Shown here in pieces: positions 9,359 to 17,589 of a stretch of DNA of 64,000 nucleotides; the first letter of the stretch is position 1, and the number at the start of each line of letters is the position of its first letter. Source of the DNA: Pseudomonas viridiflava (GTDB taxonomy: Bacteria > Pseudomonadota > Gammaproteobacteria > Pseudomonadales > Pseudomonadaceae). A program made the position numbers and the translations under genes. The stretch covers positions 62,001 to 126,000 of the forward strand of contig NZ_UTVH01000076.1 of NCBI RefSeq assembly GCF_900585905.1, read 5' to 3'. The notes under the pieces were generated by a model. It did not search any database. It was not told the DNA's origin and worked only from the letters and a program-made list of their open reading frames with translations.

Positions 9359-10395
9359 GCTGGCACCTCACCAGGCTCCCCAGCGGCGGGCTGCGCGGCG
9401 CCAAGGTCTTCCTCGTCGCCATATTCAGTCACGAAGCCTTGCGCATCCAGGCCGGTCTCGCGCAGGTAGCGCACCAGCACGGCCACCGAGCCATGGGTGA
9501 CCATGACGCGCTCGGCGCCGGTTTGCTCAATGGCCCAGAGCAGGCCCGGCCAGTCGGCATGATCGGAGAGCACGAAGCCACGGTCGACGCCACGCCGCCT
9601 GCGGGTGCCGCGCAGCATCATCCAGCCACTGGCAAAGGCGTCGCTGAACTCGCCGAAGCGCTTCATCCAGGTGCTGCCACCGGCTGAAGGAGGCGCCAGG
9701 ATCAACGCCTGACGCAAGGCCGGGTCGGTTTTGTTGAAGTCGCCCGCGTACTGGGTTTCCGGAATTCGCACGCCTGCTTCGCGATAGACGCGGTTCAACG
9801 GCTCGACGGCGCCATGCACCAGAATCGGCCCGATCTGCGGGTCGATGCCATGCAGAATCCGCTGCGCCTTGCCGAATGAGTAGGCGAACAACACGCTGGC
9901 TTTGCCTGCCGCTGCGTTGGCGCGCCACCAGTCGTTGATCCCGGCAAAGATTTCCGCTTGTGGCTGCCATTGATAGATGGGCAGACCGAACGTGGATTCA
10001 GTGATGAAGGTGTGGCAACGCACCGGTTCAAACGGCGCGCAGGTGCCGTCCGGCTCAACCTTGTAATCGCCGGAGGCTACCCAGACTTCGCCCTTGTATT
10101 CCAGACGCACTTGCGCCGAACCGAGCACATGCCCCGCCGGGTGGAGGCTCAGCTTGACCCCGTGGTGCACCAGGGACTCGCCGTACTCCAGGGTTTGCAG
10201 GTTAATGTCCTGGCCCAGGCGCGAGCGCAGAATGCCCTCGCCCGATGCCGCCGACAGGTAATGTTCGTTGCCGGTGCGGGCGTGGTCACCATGGGCATGG
10301 GTGATGACTGACCGCTCGACCGGTCGCCACGGATCGATGTAGAAATCACCGGGCGGACAGTACAAACCTTCGGGGCGAGCGATAACAAGATCCAT
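9355..10395 (-). CDS. Ligase-associated DNA exonuclease (beta-CASP/metallo-beta-lactamase fold)
   Basis: 346-residue metallo-beta-lactamase/beta-CASP nuclease, SNM1-like, the first gene of the ligase-associated repair module. The zinc motif HAHGDH is at residues 33-38, and further metal-site segments GHVLGSAQ and LSDHADW are recognisable. It should process DNA ends before ligation. The start ATG at 10395 is followed upstream by 429 non-coding bases holding palindromic repeats, so this is likely the operon's first gene. Translation is coupled to the ligase by an ATGA overlap. Confidence 0.9.
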   Translation of the reverse strand: MDLVIARPEGLYCPPGDFYIDPWRPVERSVITHAHGDHARTGNEHYLSAASGEGILRSRLGQDINLQTLEYGESLVHHGVKLSLHPAGHVLGSAQVRLEYKGEVWVASGDYKVEPDGTCAPFEPVRCHTFITESTFGLPIYQWQPQAEIFAGINDWWRANAAAGKASVLFAYSFGKAQRILHGIDPQIGPILVHGAVEPLNRVYREAGVRIPETQYAGDFNKTDPALRQALILAPPSAGGSTWMKRFGEFSDAFASGWMMLRGTRRRRGVDRGFVLSDHADWPGLLWAIEQTGAERVMVTHGSVAVLVRYLRETGLDAQGFVTEYGDEEDLGAAQPAAGEPGEVPA

Positions 10396-10503
10396 GGGGT
10401 AACCGACGCAATGGGCTTGTTAGGTATGAGGCGAAGCGGGGGAGGAAAGTTCGACCGGGCGGGGAGGTGGCGTGTCCGCAGAACATCGGCTGTCCCCGAT
10501 CCT

Positions 10504-10590
10504 GTAGGAGCCCAGGAGCAGCGCGACTGGGCGATGGCGTCCTGTCTGACACACCGCCATCGCGGCCTCGCTGTGCTCGGGCGCTCCTAC
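10504..10590. repeat. Palindromic repeat, family A, copy 1
   Basis: Imperfect inverted repeat that opens GTAGGAGC and closes GCGCTCCTAC, with a conserved loop around CTGTCTGACACACCGCCATCGCGG. It lies in the 429-base gap between quiP and the exonuclease gene; the rest of that gap (10396-10824) holds only partial copies of the same family and no gene. Confidence 0.75.
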
Positions 10591-10678
10591 CGGTTCTGGG
10601 TTCTGTCTGATGCACCGCCATCGCGGCCGTCGTAACCTGCGGCGGCTCCTACGCGATCCCGAGCATCTCACCATATCC

Positions 10679-10754
10679 GTAGGAGCTCACGAGCAACGCG
10701 AGGCAGCGATGGCGGCTTTCCTGACACACCGCCATCGCGACCTCGCGGTGCTCG
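10679..10754. repeat. Palindromic repeat, family A, copy 2
   Basis: Second copy in the same gap: GTAGGAGCTCACGAGCAACG on the left, a degenerate right arm CGCGACCTCGCGGTGCTCG. A half copy (GGCGGCTCCTAC, about 10652-10663) lies between the two. Confidence 0.65.
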
Positions 10755-10824
10755 GTGGATCGCCACCCCGGTCGCCCCTACAGGATCCACCCGAGGCTGC
10801 GAAGGCGGTGGGTCAGGCTGGCAT

Positions 10825-13287
10825 TCATTTACCCGGCGTCAGGGTCAGTCGCTTGCTGCCATAACCACGCTCGTAATTTTGCGTCTGCAGCGGGATCGAC
10901 TGGTATTGATTCTTCAGCCACGGCTCGATGCTGTTGCTGTACCAGGGACTTGCCGGGTTGCCGGAATGGCCGATGTTGATCAGCCCCAGCAATGGCTCGG
11001 TCTGGCTGAAGTCGACGACCATGCGCATGGCAGGCACCACCGGGCTGTCGAAATTCTGCCCCGATAAATAGGCCGAGATATTCAGCGTGCTGTGGTCGCC
11101 ACCCGAGGCGAGCGGGCCACGATTGAAATCGTTGGCGGCGAACTCATTGCTCTGCAGCGTGACGCGGTGCAGTTTGCCCCACTGCCAGGCCTTGTGATCG
11201 CCGCCCAGCTGGGCATCGCCTGCGCTGATCGCCGCCGCAAGGCTGCGGGCGAGAATCACCGGTTTGTCTTCTTTCTGCGGGGTTCTCACGTCATCCCAGA
11301 ACGGGCTGTCGTCACGCCCCAGCAGGTGATCGGCCTGGGCGGAATAGGACAGGCTGGCGCTGCGCACCAGGGCCTGCCACGCCGGACTGCTGTCCGGGCC
11401 GAGCTCGTCGAGAAAGATCTGCCGCGCGCTTTCCTGCAGGAACAACTCATAAATAGCCGCATCGGCGGAGGTGGCAGCCAGGCGACCATCGAACGCCATC
11501 AGGCGAGCGTACGCCTCGCGCGCCTTGTTACGCTCAGCGTCCGGCAAGTTGTCGATGGCCTGCTTCAACGGTTTGACCATCCCCGGCGCCTCAAACATCT
11601 TTTTCAGCTTGGCCGCAAAGGGCGTGGTCTGATCGTTCTGCATGGCGATGACGCTGCGGCTGTCCTGCTTGCCGTTGTTGGTCAGTTCGGCAATGCGCTC
11701 GGCCCGCTCCGGCGTTTTCCAGGAGTTGGACAGCTGCATGCCGTAACCCTTGCCGAAGGTGCGCTGGTTGGCCGTGCCGATCCAGCCCTGCTGCGGGTTC
11801 TGGTCGTAGGGATGCAGCATCGAGTCGGCAAACCCGTCCCAGTCGTAGCGGCCGTCCCAGCCCGGCGACGGCATCAGGCCCAGGCCTTCGCGGCGGTTGG
11901 GGAAACGCCCGGTGACTTGCCAGCCGACATTGGCGGCATCGGCAAAGACCATGTTCAGCGTGATCGCACGAATCTCCCGGCTGGCGTCAAAGGCCTTGTC
12001 TACGCCCGGCGCACGGGACAGATCAAAGAATGCATCCAGACTCTTGTCGTCCTTGAAATCAGGCGTCTGCAGGGCAATACCCAGGCCGTTGGCCAGCGGG
12101 CCCTGGGCCGGATTGCTGTTGAGCAGCGGGCCGTGGCGGGTTTCATAGACCGCTTCACGCACCGGCCGCGCGCCTTTGACGATGAAGGTTTCTTCGTGGG
12201 CGATAGCGGGCAGCCATTTGCCATCGGCGAGGTACATCAGGCGATTGTTTTCTCGCTTGAGCTTTTCCAGGAACAGGTCCTGGTTGTCGCCCATCGCCGA
12301 TGCCATGGACCAGGCCAGCTTGCCGTTGAACCCGCTGAGCAGCAGAGGCAGGCCGGCGATGGACACGCCTGCGGCCTGATACTTCGGCGCGCGAATCTGC
12401 ACGAAACTCCATCCCGAGTTGGCCCCGGCCGGCAGTTGCAGGTCACCGGCCAGCAGGCTTTTGCCGCTGCGGCTGCGTTGTGGCGCAATCGCCCAGTTGC
12501 TCGATGCGGCTACGCCCAGCATGTTCAGGTCAGCCAGTTGCAGCGCGGCCTTGTTCAGCTCGGCAAGCCCTGAGATCTGGCCCGGGTTCAGCCCCTTGAG
12601 CTTTTCGGCCTCGGAAAACGGCAGTGCTTCGTCCGGATAGGTCGGCAGCAGCCAGGCCAGCGAGTCGATACCGGTCTTCTGTGCCAGCACCAGCGACGAC
12701 AACTCTTCCTGCAGATTGACCGCTTGACTGAAATTCAACAGGCTGAAAATCAGCGCCGAATCTTCCGGCTTCCAGTATTCCGGGCGATAGCCGGAATTGG
12801 CCAGATCGGCAGGCAAGCGGTCGCGATAGCGGAACATATAAGCGTTGACGCCGCGCGCGTAAACTTCGAAGAACCGTTGCAGGCGCGGGCTCGACGCCTT
12901 GTACAGGTCACTGGCATTGCGCTTGAGGCTGGCTGAACGCATCAGGCGGTCGACATCCAGCGCGCTAGCGCCGAGCAGTTCCGAAAGCCGCCCCTGTGCG
13001 AGCAGGCGCATAGTGACCATCTGCGTCAGGCGATCGCTGGCGTGGACGTAACCCAGGCTGAACAGCGCGTCGTGGAACGTGCTGCTTTCGATCAGCGGCA
13101 TGCCAAGGGCGTTGCGCCGCAGCGATACATTCTGCGCCAGACCCTTGACCGCCACAGTGCCGGATAAGGGCAGCAGCGTGTCAGGGTCGCCCGCACCCAT
13201 CTGGCAACCCGCCAGGCTGAGCAAACCCGCCGCAACGGCGACAGCGCCGAACCGGGGTACAAATCTGGAAAGGGCTGGCGAGGCCAT
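10825..13287 (-). CDS. quiP: Acyl-homoserine lactone acylase QuiP
   Basis: Penicillin-acylase-type Ntn hydrolase of 820 residues that cleaves long-chain AHL signals into fatty acid and homoserine lactone, so it can quench quorum sensing. ATG at 13287 gives a signal peptide with lipobox-like LSLAGC (C28). The proenzyme self-cleaves before the nucleophile; here [13 protein letters not shown] places it at S262 (S-x-x-W spacing as in the family). Sequence blocks such as [24 protein letters not shown] and [11 protein letters not shown] match P. aeruginosa QuiP (PA1032) as I recall it. A longer reading frame to 13386 is possible, but lacks a signal peptide at the proper place. The gene is downstream of the SEC-C gene, separated by a terminator. 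Confidence 0.9.
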   Translation of the reverse strand: MASPALSRFVPRFGAVAVAAGLLSLAGCQMGAGDPDTLLPLSGTVAVKGLAQNVSLRRNALGMPLIESSTFHDALFSLGYVHASDRLTQMVTMRLLAQGRLSELLGASALDVDRLMRSASLKRNASDLYKASSPRLQRFFEVYARGVNAYMFRYRDRLPADLANSGYRPEYWKPEDSALIFSLLNFSQAVNLQEELSSLVLAQKTGIDSLAWLLPTYPDEALPFSEAEKLKGLNPGQISGLAELNKAALQLADLNMLGVAASSNWAIAPQRSRSGKSLLAGDLQLPAGANSGWSFVQIRAPKYQAAGVSIAGLPLLLSGFNGKLAWSMASAMGDNQDLFLEKLKRENNRLMYLADGKWLPAIAHEETFIVKGARPVREAVYETRHGPLLNSNPAQGPLANGLGIALQTPDFKDDKSLDAFFDLSRAPGVDKAFDASREIRAITLNMVFADAANVGWQVTGRFPNRREGLGLMPSPGWDGRYDWDGFADSMLHPYDQNPQQGWIGTANQRTFGKGYGMQLSNSWKTPERAERIAELTNNGKQDSRSVIAMQNDQTTPFAAKLKKMFEAPGMVKPLKQAIDNLPDAERNKAREAYARLMAFDGRLAATSADAAIYELFLQESARQIFLDELGPDSSPAWQALVRSASLSYSAQADHLLGRDDSPFWDDVRTPQKEDKPVILARSLAAAISAGDAQLGGDHKAWQWGKLHRVTLQSNEFAANDFNRGPLASGGDHSTLNISAYLSGQNFDSPVVPAMRMVVDFSQTEPLLGLINIGHSGNPASPWYSNSIEPWLKNQYQSIPLQTQNYERGYGSKRLTLTPGK

Positions 13288-13439
13288 GGCGTAGCTCCTG
13301 CGGGGGTGGCATATAAAAGGCGCTACGTTAGAGAGGGCGCAGGCGCCACGCAAGCGTGCAGAGGGAGTTATTTCAGGATTTTTCAAATGGGCAGGCGCGG
13401 GTGATCATTCGACCCTGGCACAAGCCCGTGCAGACACGA

Positions 13440-13464
13440 AAACGGCCTGTCAGACAGGCCGTTT
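13440..13464 (-). terminator. Intrinsic terminator after the His-rich SEC-C gene
   Basis: Stem AAACGGCCTG / CAGGCCGTTT with a five-base loop, followed in the minus direction by TTTTCGTG. It lies 15 bases past the SEC-C stop and separates it from quiP. Confidence 0.65.
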
Positions 13465-13479
13465 CAAGGGGCGGCGATA

Positions 13480-13689
13480 TTATGCGCCGTGGCACTTCTT
13501 GAATTTCTTTTCGCTGCCGCACGGGCAGGGATCATTACGACCTACGTCTTTCAATGTGTTACGCACCGGCTCTTGATGCGCATGGCCGCAGTTGGGGCCA
13601 TGCACGTGACCGTGCTGGTGGTCATGAGCGTGGTCATGGTCGTGATCGTGGTTGCAATCAGGGCCATGCACATGGGCTTGCTGGTTCAT
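13480..13689 (-). CDS. Small histidine-rich SEC-C motif protein
   Basis: 69-residue protein in two parts. The N-terminal half is packed with His and Asp/Asn ([17 protein letters not shown], then [15 protein letters not shown]), the C-terminal half is a canonical SEC-C zinc motif ([14 protein letters not shown]). Start ATG at 13689 is four bases after the LEA14-like stop and has a GGAG ribosome site at proper spacing. Similar metal-binding SEC-C proteins occur in other pseudomonads. A role in zinc or nickel storage or delivery is an inference from composition only. Confidence 0.85.
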   Translation of the reverse strand: MNQQAHVHGPDCNHDHDHDHAHDHQHGHVHGPNCGHAHQEPVRNTLKDVGRNDPCPCGSEKKFKKCHGA

Positions 13690-13693
13690 CGGG

Positions 13694-14182
13694 TTACTCC
13701 GCAATTAAATCGTTGGGGATTATCTCGCCGTCGCGGCCAATTAGCACGTTATGCCGAAACAAAAAGCCGGTCTTGAGCCTGCCTTCCAGGCGATAGTGGA
13801 TGGCCTCGTCAGGTTTCTTCAGCAGTGCCGCCAGGTATTTCGCGTGGCGCCAGAGGTTGGTGCGCACGGGCACCACGAAATTGCCATGGCTGTCACCTTG
13901 CACCACAAACCATTCGCTCCACTCACCTTCGGCCAGTGCCACCTCGTTGAGCATCACCCGGTAGCGCAGGCCGCGTACCAGCACACTGCGGTCGTTGGGG
14001 TTGTCGATGCGAAAATACAGGCGCAGGTCCTGCTGCAGCAGCCGGGCCTTGACCACTTGAACCTTGAGCAGGCTGACCTCGGGCTGCTGATAGTCGTTCA
14101 CCCGCAGCCACGAACAGCCGCCCAGGGCCGACAGCAGCAGGGTCAGGGCGAGCAAGCGGACAGCGTGGGCCGATGCAAACAT
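13694..14182 (-). CDS. LEA type 2 (LEA14-like) family lipoprotein
   Basis: 162-residue lipoprotein: hydrophobic N-terminus with lipobox SALGGC (C22). The mature part has the LEA14/water-stress domain pattern ([25 protein letters not shown], shown here in shorter form as [14 protein letters not shown]) with alternating hydrophobic strands. Function is unknown; the family is linked to desiccation or envelope stress in other organisms. It is followed within five bases by the SEC-C gene, so they form an operon. Confidence 0.82.
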   Translation of the reverse strand: MFASAHAVRLLALTLLLSALGGCSWLRVNDYQQPEVSLLKVQVVKARLLQQDLRLYFRIDNPNDRSVLVRGLRYRVMLNEVALAEGEWSEWFVVQGDSHGNFVVPVRTNLWRHAKYLAALLKKPDEAIHYRLEGRLKTGFLFRHNVLIGRDGEIIPNDLIAE

Positions 14183-14261
14183 TTAAGTGCTCCAGATGAG
14201 GCCGGTTTCTTTTTGAAAAAGCTGCGCCATACTCCTCGCACCAGCATCAAGAGTATGACTG

Positions 14262-14777
14262 ATGAACCTGTTCGAAATTGTATTCAATGGCCAACTGGTG
14301 CCTGGCGCGCAGCTGGCAGTGGTGCAAAGCAACCTGGGCAGGCTGTTCCAGGCCGACGAGCAGCGTCTGGCCTTGCTGTTTTCCGGTCGACGGCTGGTGC
14401 TCAAGACTCATCTCGATGCGGCGGCGGCAGAGAAGTATCGCTCAACCCTGGAGCGCGCGGGTGCCTTGGCGCAGGTGGTGCAGATGGTAGCGGCGCAGCC
14501 CGCGGAGCATACGGCCGAACCTGCGCAGGCTGCCAGGCCCGGGCGTTTGAGCGTCGTGCCCCGGGACGTGTACATGGCGGCATTCGAGCAGGTTGACGCA
14601 CCTGCCCTGGATTTATTCGCAGCAGGCAGCGAACTGCAGGACCCCAAGCCACCTGTCGATGCGCCTGCGCTGGATCTGTCGCAATTGAGCCTGGCGCCAG
14701 TCGGTGCTGATCTGGGTCAGACACCGCGCGCCGAAGCCGGTCCGGTGCCGAACACCTCGCACCTGTCGCTGAGCTGA
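14262..14777 (+). CDS. Hypothetical protein with repeated VDAPALDL motif
   Basis: 171 residues, no signal peptide. The N-terminal 75 residues form a compact alpha/beta module (FEIVFNGQLVPGAQL ... LFSGRRLVLKTHLDAAAAEKY) of a type I have seen in several uncharacterised proteobacterial membrane and cytoplasmic proteins, where it precedes a second domain. The rest is proline/alanine-rich and low complexity, with VDAPALDL repeated twice about 25 residues apart. Divergent from the LEA14-like gene, 79 bases away. I do not recognise a function. Confidence 0.7.
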   Translation: MNLFEIVFNGQLVPGAQLAVVQSNLGRLFQADEQRLALLFSGRRLVLKTHLDAAAAEKYRSTLERAGALAQVVQMVAAQPAEHTAEPAQAARPGRLSVVPRDVYMAAFEQVDAPALDLFAAGSELQDPKPPVDAPALDLSQLSLAPVGADLGQTPRAEAGPVPNTSHLSLS

Positions 14778-14790
14778 GCGCCCCGCCGGT

Positions 14791-15264
14791 TCAGCTCAGG
14801 TAGCCCGCGCAACATTTCTTGAATTTCTGTTCACTGCCGCAAGGGCAGGGGTCATTGCGGCCGGCGCTGAGGCCGACGGTGGGGTCGATGAAATACCAGC
14901 GGCCTCTGGTCTGGACGAAGGCTGAGCGCTCCCGGTGGCTGTGCTCACCGCTGCCATCGTGCCAGCGCGCAGTGAACGTGACGAAGGCGTGCTCAGGCGT
15001 GCCGCCGAGTACTTGCGAACCTTCCACGTCAAGCCCCAGCCAGGTGCTTTGCTGGCTCCACTGGCTGATGGATTCGCGATCCAGTCTGGCCTTCTGCACC
15101 GGCAGCGTGGTGTCCAGCAGATAATCAACCAGCCCCAGCACGTACGCGCTGTAGCGTGAACGCATGAGCTTTTCCGCGCTGGGCGTTGGCTGACCGGCGT
15201 GAAACGGCGCACAGCACGACGCCAGCACATCGCCGCTGCCGCACGGGCAGACAGGACTATTCAT
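14791..15264 (-). CDS. YchJ family protein with two SEC-C motifs
   Basis: 157-residue YchJ/UPF0225-type protein. It has a cysteine-rich SEC-C motif at each end ([13 protein letters not shown] at the N-terminus, [13 protein letters not shown] at the C-terminus) around an NTF2-like core ([11 protein letters not shown], then [20 protein letters not shown]). Zinc binding is expected; physiological role unknown. It starts three bases after the DUF6231 stop and is convergent with the preceding hypothetical gene, 13 bases away. Confidence 0.88.
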   Translation of the reverse strand: MNSPVCPCGSGDVLASCCAPFHAGQPTPSAEKLMRSRYSAYVLGLVDYLLDTTLPVQKARLDRESISQWSQQSTWLGLDVEGSQVLGGTPEHAFVTFTARWHDGSGEHSHRERSAFVQTRGRWYFIDPTVGLSAGRNDPCPCGSEQKFKKCCAGYLS

Positions 15265-15267
15265 GAC

Positions 15268-15765
15268 TCACCACCAGTATTTTCCAAAATTCTCCGGGTT
15301 AGCCCAGAACCGTGCATTCAGCCAGTCTGGTACCTGTTTGTATTCACGCACGTCGTAGGTGAACAGCGTCAGCACTTGCTCCTGGCGGGCGAAACGCTCG
15401 TTCAGTTGCAGGGCCAGGGAATAGAAGTCCGTTTCCTGCCAGCCGCAGGCCGCCAGGTCCGCCAGTACGGCGATACGGCTGGCGTTGAGGTTGCGAATGC
15501 CGCCCAGCAGTTCGAGGCCTTCGCGCTGGCTCAAATGCTCCAGGCAATCGAGCACCAGCGCCAGGTCGAAACGCATGGCGGCGAGGTTCGCTGGCAGTGC
15601 TCCGGGCATGGCGTGGAACACCTGCGCCTCGGGATGCGCCTGGGTATAGGCGTGCAGCGCCGGGAACGTGTCGGCACCGATCAGCAGCAGGCGTTTTGGC
15701 GCTTGCATGTCGAGCAGGGCGGCCAGTGCCTGTTGCGGGGTGCGCGTGGAAAAGCCTTCGCTCAT
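15268..15765 (-). CDS. DUF6231 family protein (methyltransferase-like fold)
   Basis: 165 residues. A Rossmann-like pattern (LLLIGADTFPAL, FDLALVLDCLEHL, IAVLADLAACG) resembles a reduced class I methyltransferase, but the glycine-rich SAM loop is weak (LIGAD). The C-terminus is aromatic (ANPENFGKYWW). Ribosome site AGAGGA precedes the ATG. It forms a two-gene operon with the YchJ-like gene, as in other pseudomonads. Enzyme activity is not established. Confidence 0.75.
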   Translation of the reverse strand: MSEGFSTRTPQQALAALLDMQAPKRLLLIGADTFPALHAYTQAHPEAQVFHAMPGALPANLAAMRFDLALVLDCLEHLSQREGLELLGGIRNLNASRIAVLADLAACGWQETDFYSLALQLNERFARQEQVLTLFTYDVREYKQVPDWLNARFWANPENFGKYWW

Positions 15766-15986
15766 CGAGAGTCCTCTTTATATGACGTGCAAGACTAGCC
15801 TGTGGTGGCGCGCGGGCCTAGCCCTGCTCTGATTGTGCAAACGCATTAACGCTCCATCCTGCCAGATCGCCTGCGTGAATAATTACGCGGTGAGCTGGCT
15901 AAGTTCATCTGCATGCGTTTACTGTGCGCCCATGGAGCGGGCGCGGCGAGCAGCGCCTACCGACAACAAAAGGGGACAGGTGAGGC

Positions 15987-16262
15987 ATGAAGGCGTTTTC
16001 AGGGTTATGCAAATTGTTGGTCGCGGGGTTCTGGCTGGTGGTGCTGATCAACCTGGCAATGCGGTTTTCAGATCCATTCGGTACGCTGATCAACGTGATT
16101 GGCGCTGCTGTAGCGCTGATTCATGTGGTTGAAATTCTTCTGTTCAACCGCCGTCTGCGCGGTCGGCCGCATCCCTGGCGTGATCGCGTGCAGATTCTGT
16201 TGTTCGGTGCCTTTCACGTGCTCTCCTTGCCTGAAAAATCTTCGGAGCCTGCTCATGCGTAG
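15987..16262 (+). CDS. DUF1145 family small membrane protein
   Basis: 91 residues with three hydrophobic segments (about 9-25, 33-50, 66-80) and a basic loop NRRLRGRPHPW between the second and third. This matches the DUF1145 family of inner-membrane proteins of unknown function. Its last codons overlap the next gene by eight bases, so the secreted collagen-like protein is translationally coupled to it. The 221 bases upstream hold no other gene. Confidence 0.8.
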   Translation: MKAFSGLCKLLVAGFWLVVLINLAMRFSDPFGTLINVIGAAVALIHVVEILLFNRRLRGRPHPWRDRVQILLFGAFHVLSLPEKSSEPAHA

Positions 16263-17013
16263 TATCTGTCTGCTTGCCGCGCTGTGTAGCCCTCTGGCAA
16301 TGGCCCAGACCCTCACCGTTGATCCGCATTCGCTGATGCGCATGCCAAACATGACCAGCGTGCTCCAGCTCGACCGGCTTGAGGTTCAGGATTACGGCAC
16401 CTTGCTGATTCCGTCCGGGTTAAGCGAAGTCAAGGTTGGCCAACTGGTGCTTGGGCATGAAGCGCGAATCGCCATTGTTCCTGGCAGTACCGCGTTCAAC
16501 CTGGTGGTGGGCCAGGGGCAGTTGGGAAGCGGCAGCCAGATCACTGCGCGTGGCGCGCCGGGCACTTATGAAAAGGCGCCATCGCCGGGCCGCAACCTGA
16601 CCGTGCGTATCGAGCATCTGCAGGGCGACGAGTTGTTCATCGACGCCCGCGGCGGTGCCGGATCACCCGGCTATGTCGGCCTGGACGGCGCCTATGGTGA
16701 AGCGCCGGGTTGCATTCTTGGCAGCGCAGGCCGTGGCGCCAATGGTGATCACGGCGGCAACGGTCACGACGGCGCGTCAGGCGGGCAAGTGCAATTGTTA
16801 CTGGCTCAGGACTTCCCGGTAGAGCGGGTCAAGGTCGATGTACGCGGCGGCGCTGGCGGCTTGGGGGGTGTGGGCGGCAAGCCGGGCAAGGGCGGTGCGT
16901 CGAAAGGCTGCATCGTGTACCGCGCCGATGGCGGCAAGTCCGGTCGAGAAGGGGATGCAGGGCAGCCTGGCGCGCCTGGGCCTGCGGGGGCGTTGACGTT
17001 GCAGCGGTTGTGA
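16255..17013 (+). CDS. Secreted glycine-rich collagen-like protein
   Basis: 252 residues with signal peptide (cleavage near AMA-QT, residue 17). Residues about 20-125 form a beta-rich domain; from about 135 to 245 there are clustered G-x-x runs (GGAGSPGYVGLDGAYG, GRGANGDHGGNGHDG, GGAGGLGGVGGKPGKGG, GREGDAGQPGAPGPAG) interrupted by a strand segment, with two cysteines. This is collagen-like or glycine-zipper-like rather than a strict triple-helix repeat. ATG at 16255 overlaps the DUF1145 stop. Envelope or extracellular structural role is an inference. Confidence 0.75.
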   Translation: MRSICLLAALCSPLAMAQTLTVDPHSLMRMPNMTSVLQLDRLEVQDYGTLLIPSGLSEVKVGQLVLGHEARIAIVPGSTAFNLVVGQGQLGSGSQITARGAPGTYEKAPSPGRNLTVRIEHLQGDELFIDARGGAGSPGYVGLDGAYGEAPGCILGSAGRGANGDHGGNGHDGASGGQVQLLLAQDFPVERVKVDVRGGAGGLGGVGGKPGKGGASKGCIVYRADGGKSGREGDAGQPGAPGPAGALTLQRL

Positions 17014-17101
17014 TGGGGTTGGTTAGACCGTCGGACAGGTTGAGATTCGATTTTAAGCAGCTATTAACCGTGTGCTTTTGATCGCGTGCCGTCAATAGCA
17101 C

Positions 17102-17545
17102 TTGCGTCGTTTACGGGTTCTGGTTTCGCCCTGACGGTCGACCCACTTTTGTTTCGGCAAAAAATGGGCAAAACCATTTTCGCTGGCGTACGGCCCCCGC
17201 TTCGCGGGGGTTCTCTGCTTGCGGCACCGTGGTGTGCGGTGTTGCTGATATCGCAGCATCGCAATTGCGGTTCTGTAGGAGCGCACGAGCACCGCGAGGC
17301 CGCGATGACGGTCTGTCTGATACACCGCTATCGCGGCCTCGCGGTGCTCGTGCGCTCCTACAAAGAATTTAGACTATCACGCGATCTTGAGAACACCGCC
17401 GAACGCGCGTCGCCCCACCAAAATGCCGGAGCGAGGGGACCGCTGCGAAGCAGGGGCCGTACGCCAGCGCACAACGGTTTCCCCCCTTTGCCATGACAAA
17501 GGGAGTCGACCGTCAGGGCGAAACCAGAATTCACAAACGACGCAA
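17102..17545. repeat. Non-coding element with outer inverted repeats around an inner hairpin
   Basis: The 576-base gap between two convergent genes (17014-17589) holds no gene but a long inverted-repeat element. Outer arms share three perfect blocks: 11 bases (17102-17112 with 17535-17545), 24 bases (17118-17141 with 17506-17529, TTCTGGTTTCGCCCTGACGG...) and 16 bases (17181-17196 with 17454-17469, CGCTGGCGTACGGCCC). The arms resemble a dispersed sequence common in environmental pseudomonads, here as two copies facing each other. Confidence 0.8.
17274..17362. repeat. Palindromic repeat, family A, near-perfect copy
   Basis: 33-base perfect arms (17274-17306 and 17330-17362) beginning TGTAGGAGCGCACGAGCACC, loop of 23 bases. 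Its centre (17318) is within six bases of the centre of the outer inverted repeat (17323.5). Lies between the convergent collagen-like gene and dinG and could end transcription from both. Confidence 0.9.
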
Positions 17546-17589
17546 ATGCGGATGACACCACCAGATTTAATGATCGCGCCGAAAAAGCC

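Noticed and set aside
10504..10754. Repeated units considered as a CRISPR array
   Set aside because: Units are long palindromes of unequal length and spacing, without uniform spacers or cas genes.
13288..13386. Earlier start for QuiP
   Set aside because: Would place 33 residues before the signal peptide; the ATG at 13287 fits the known QuiP start.
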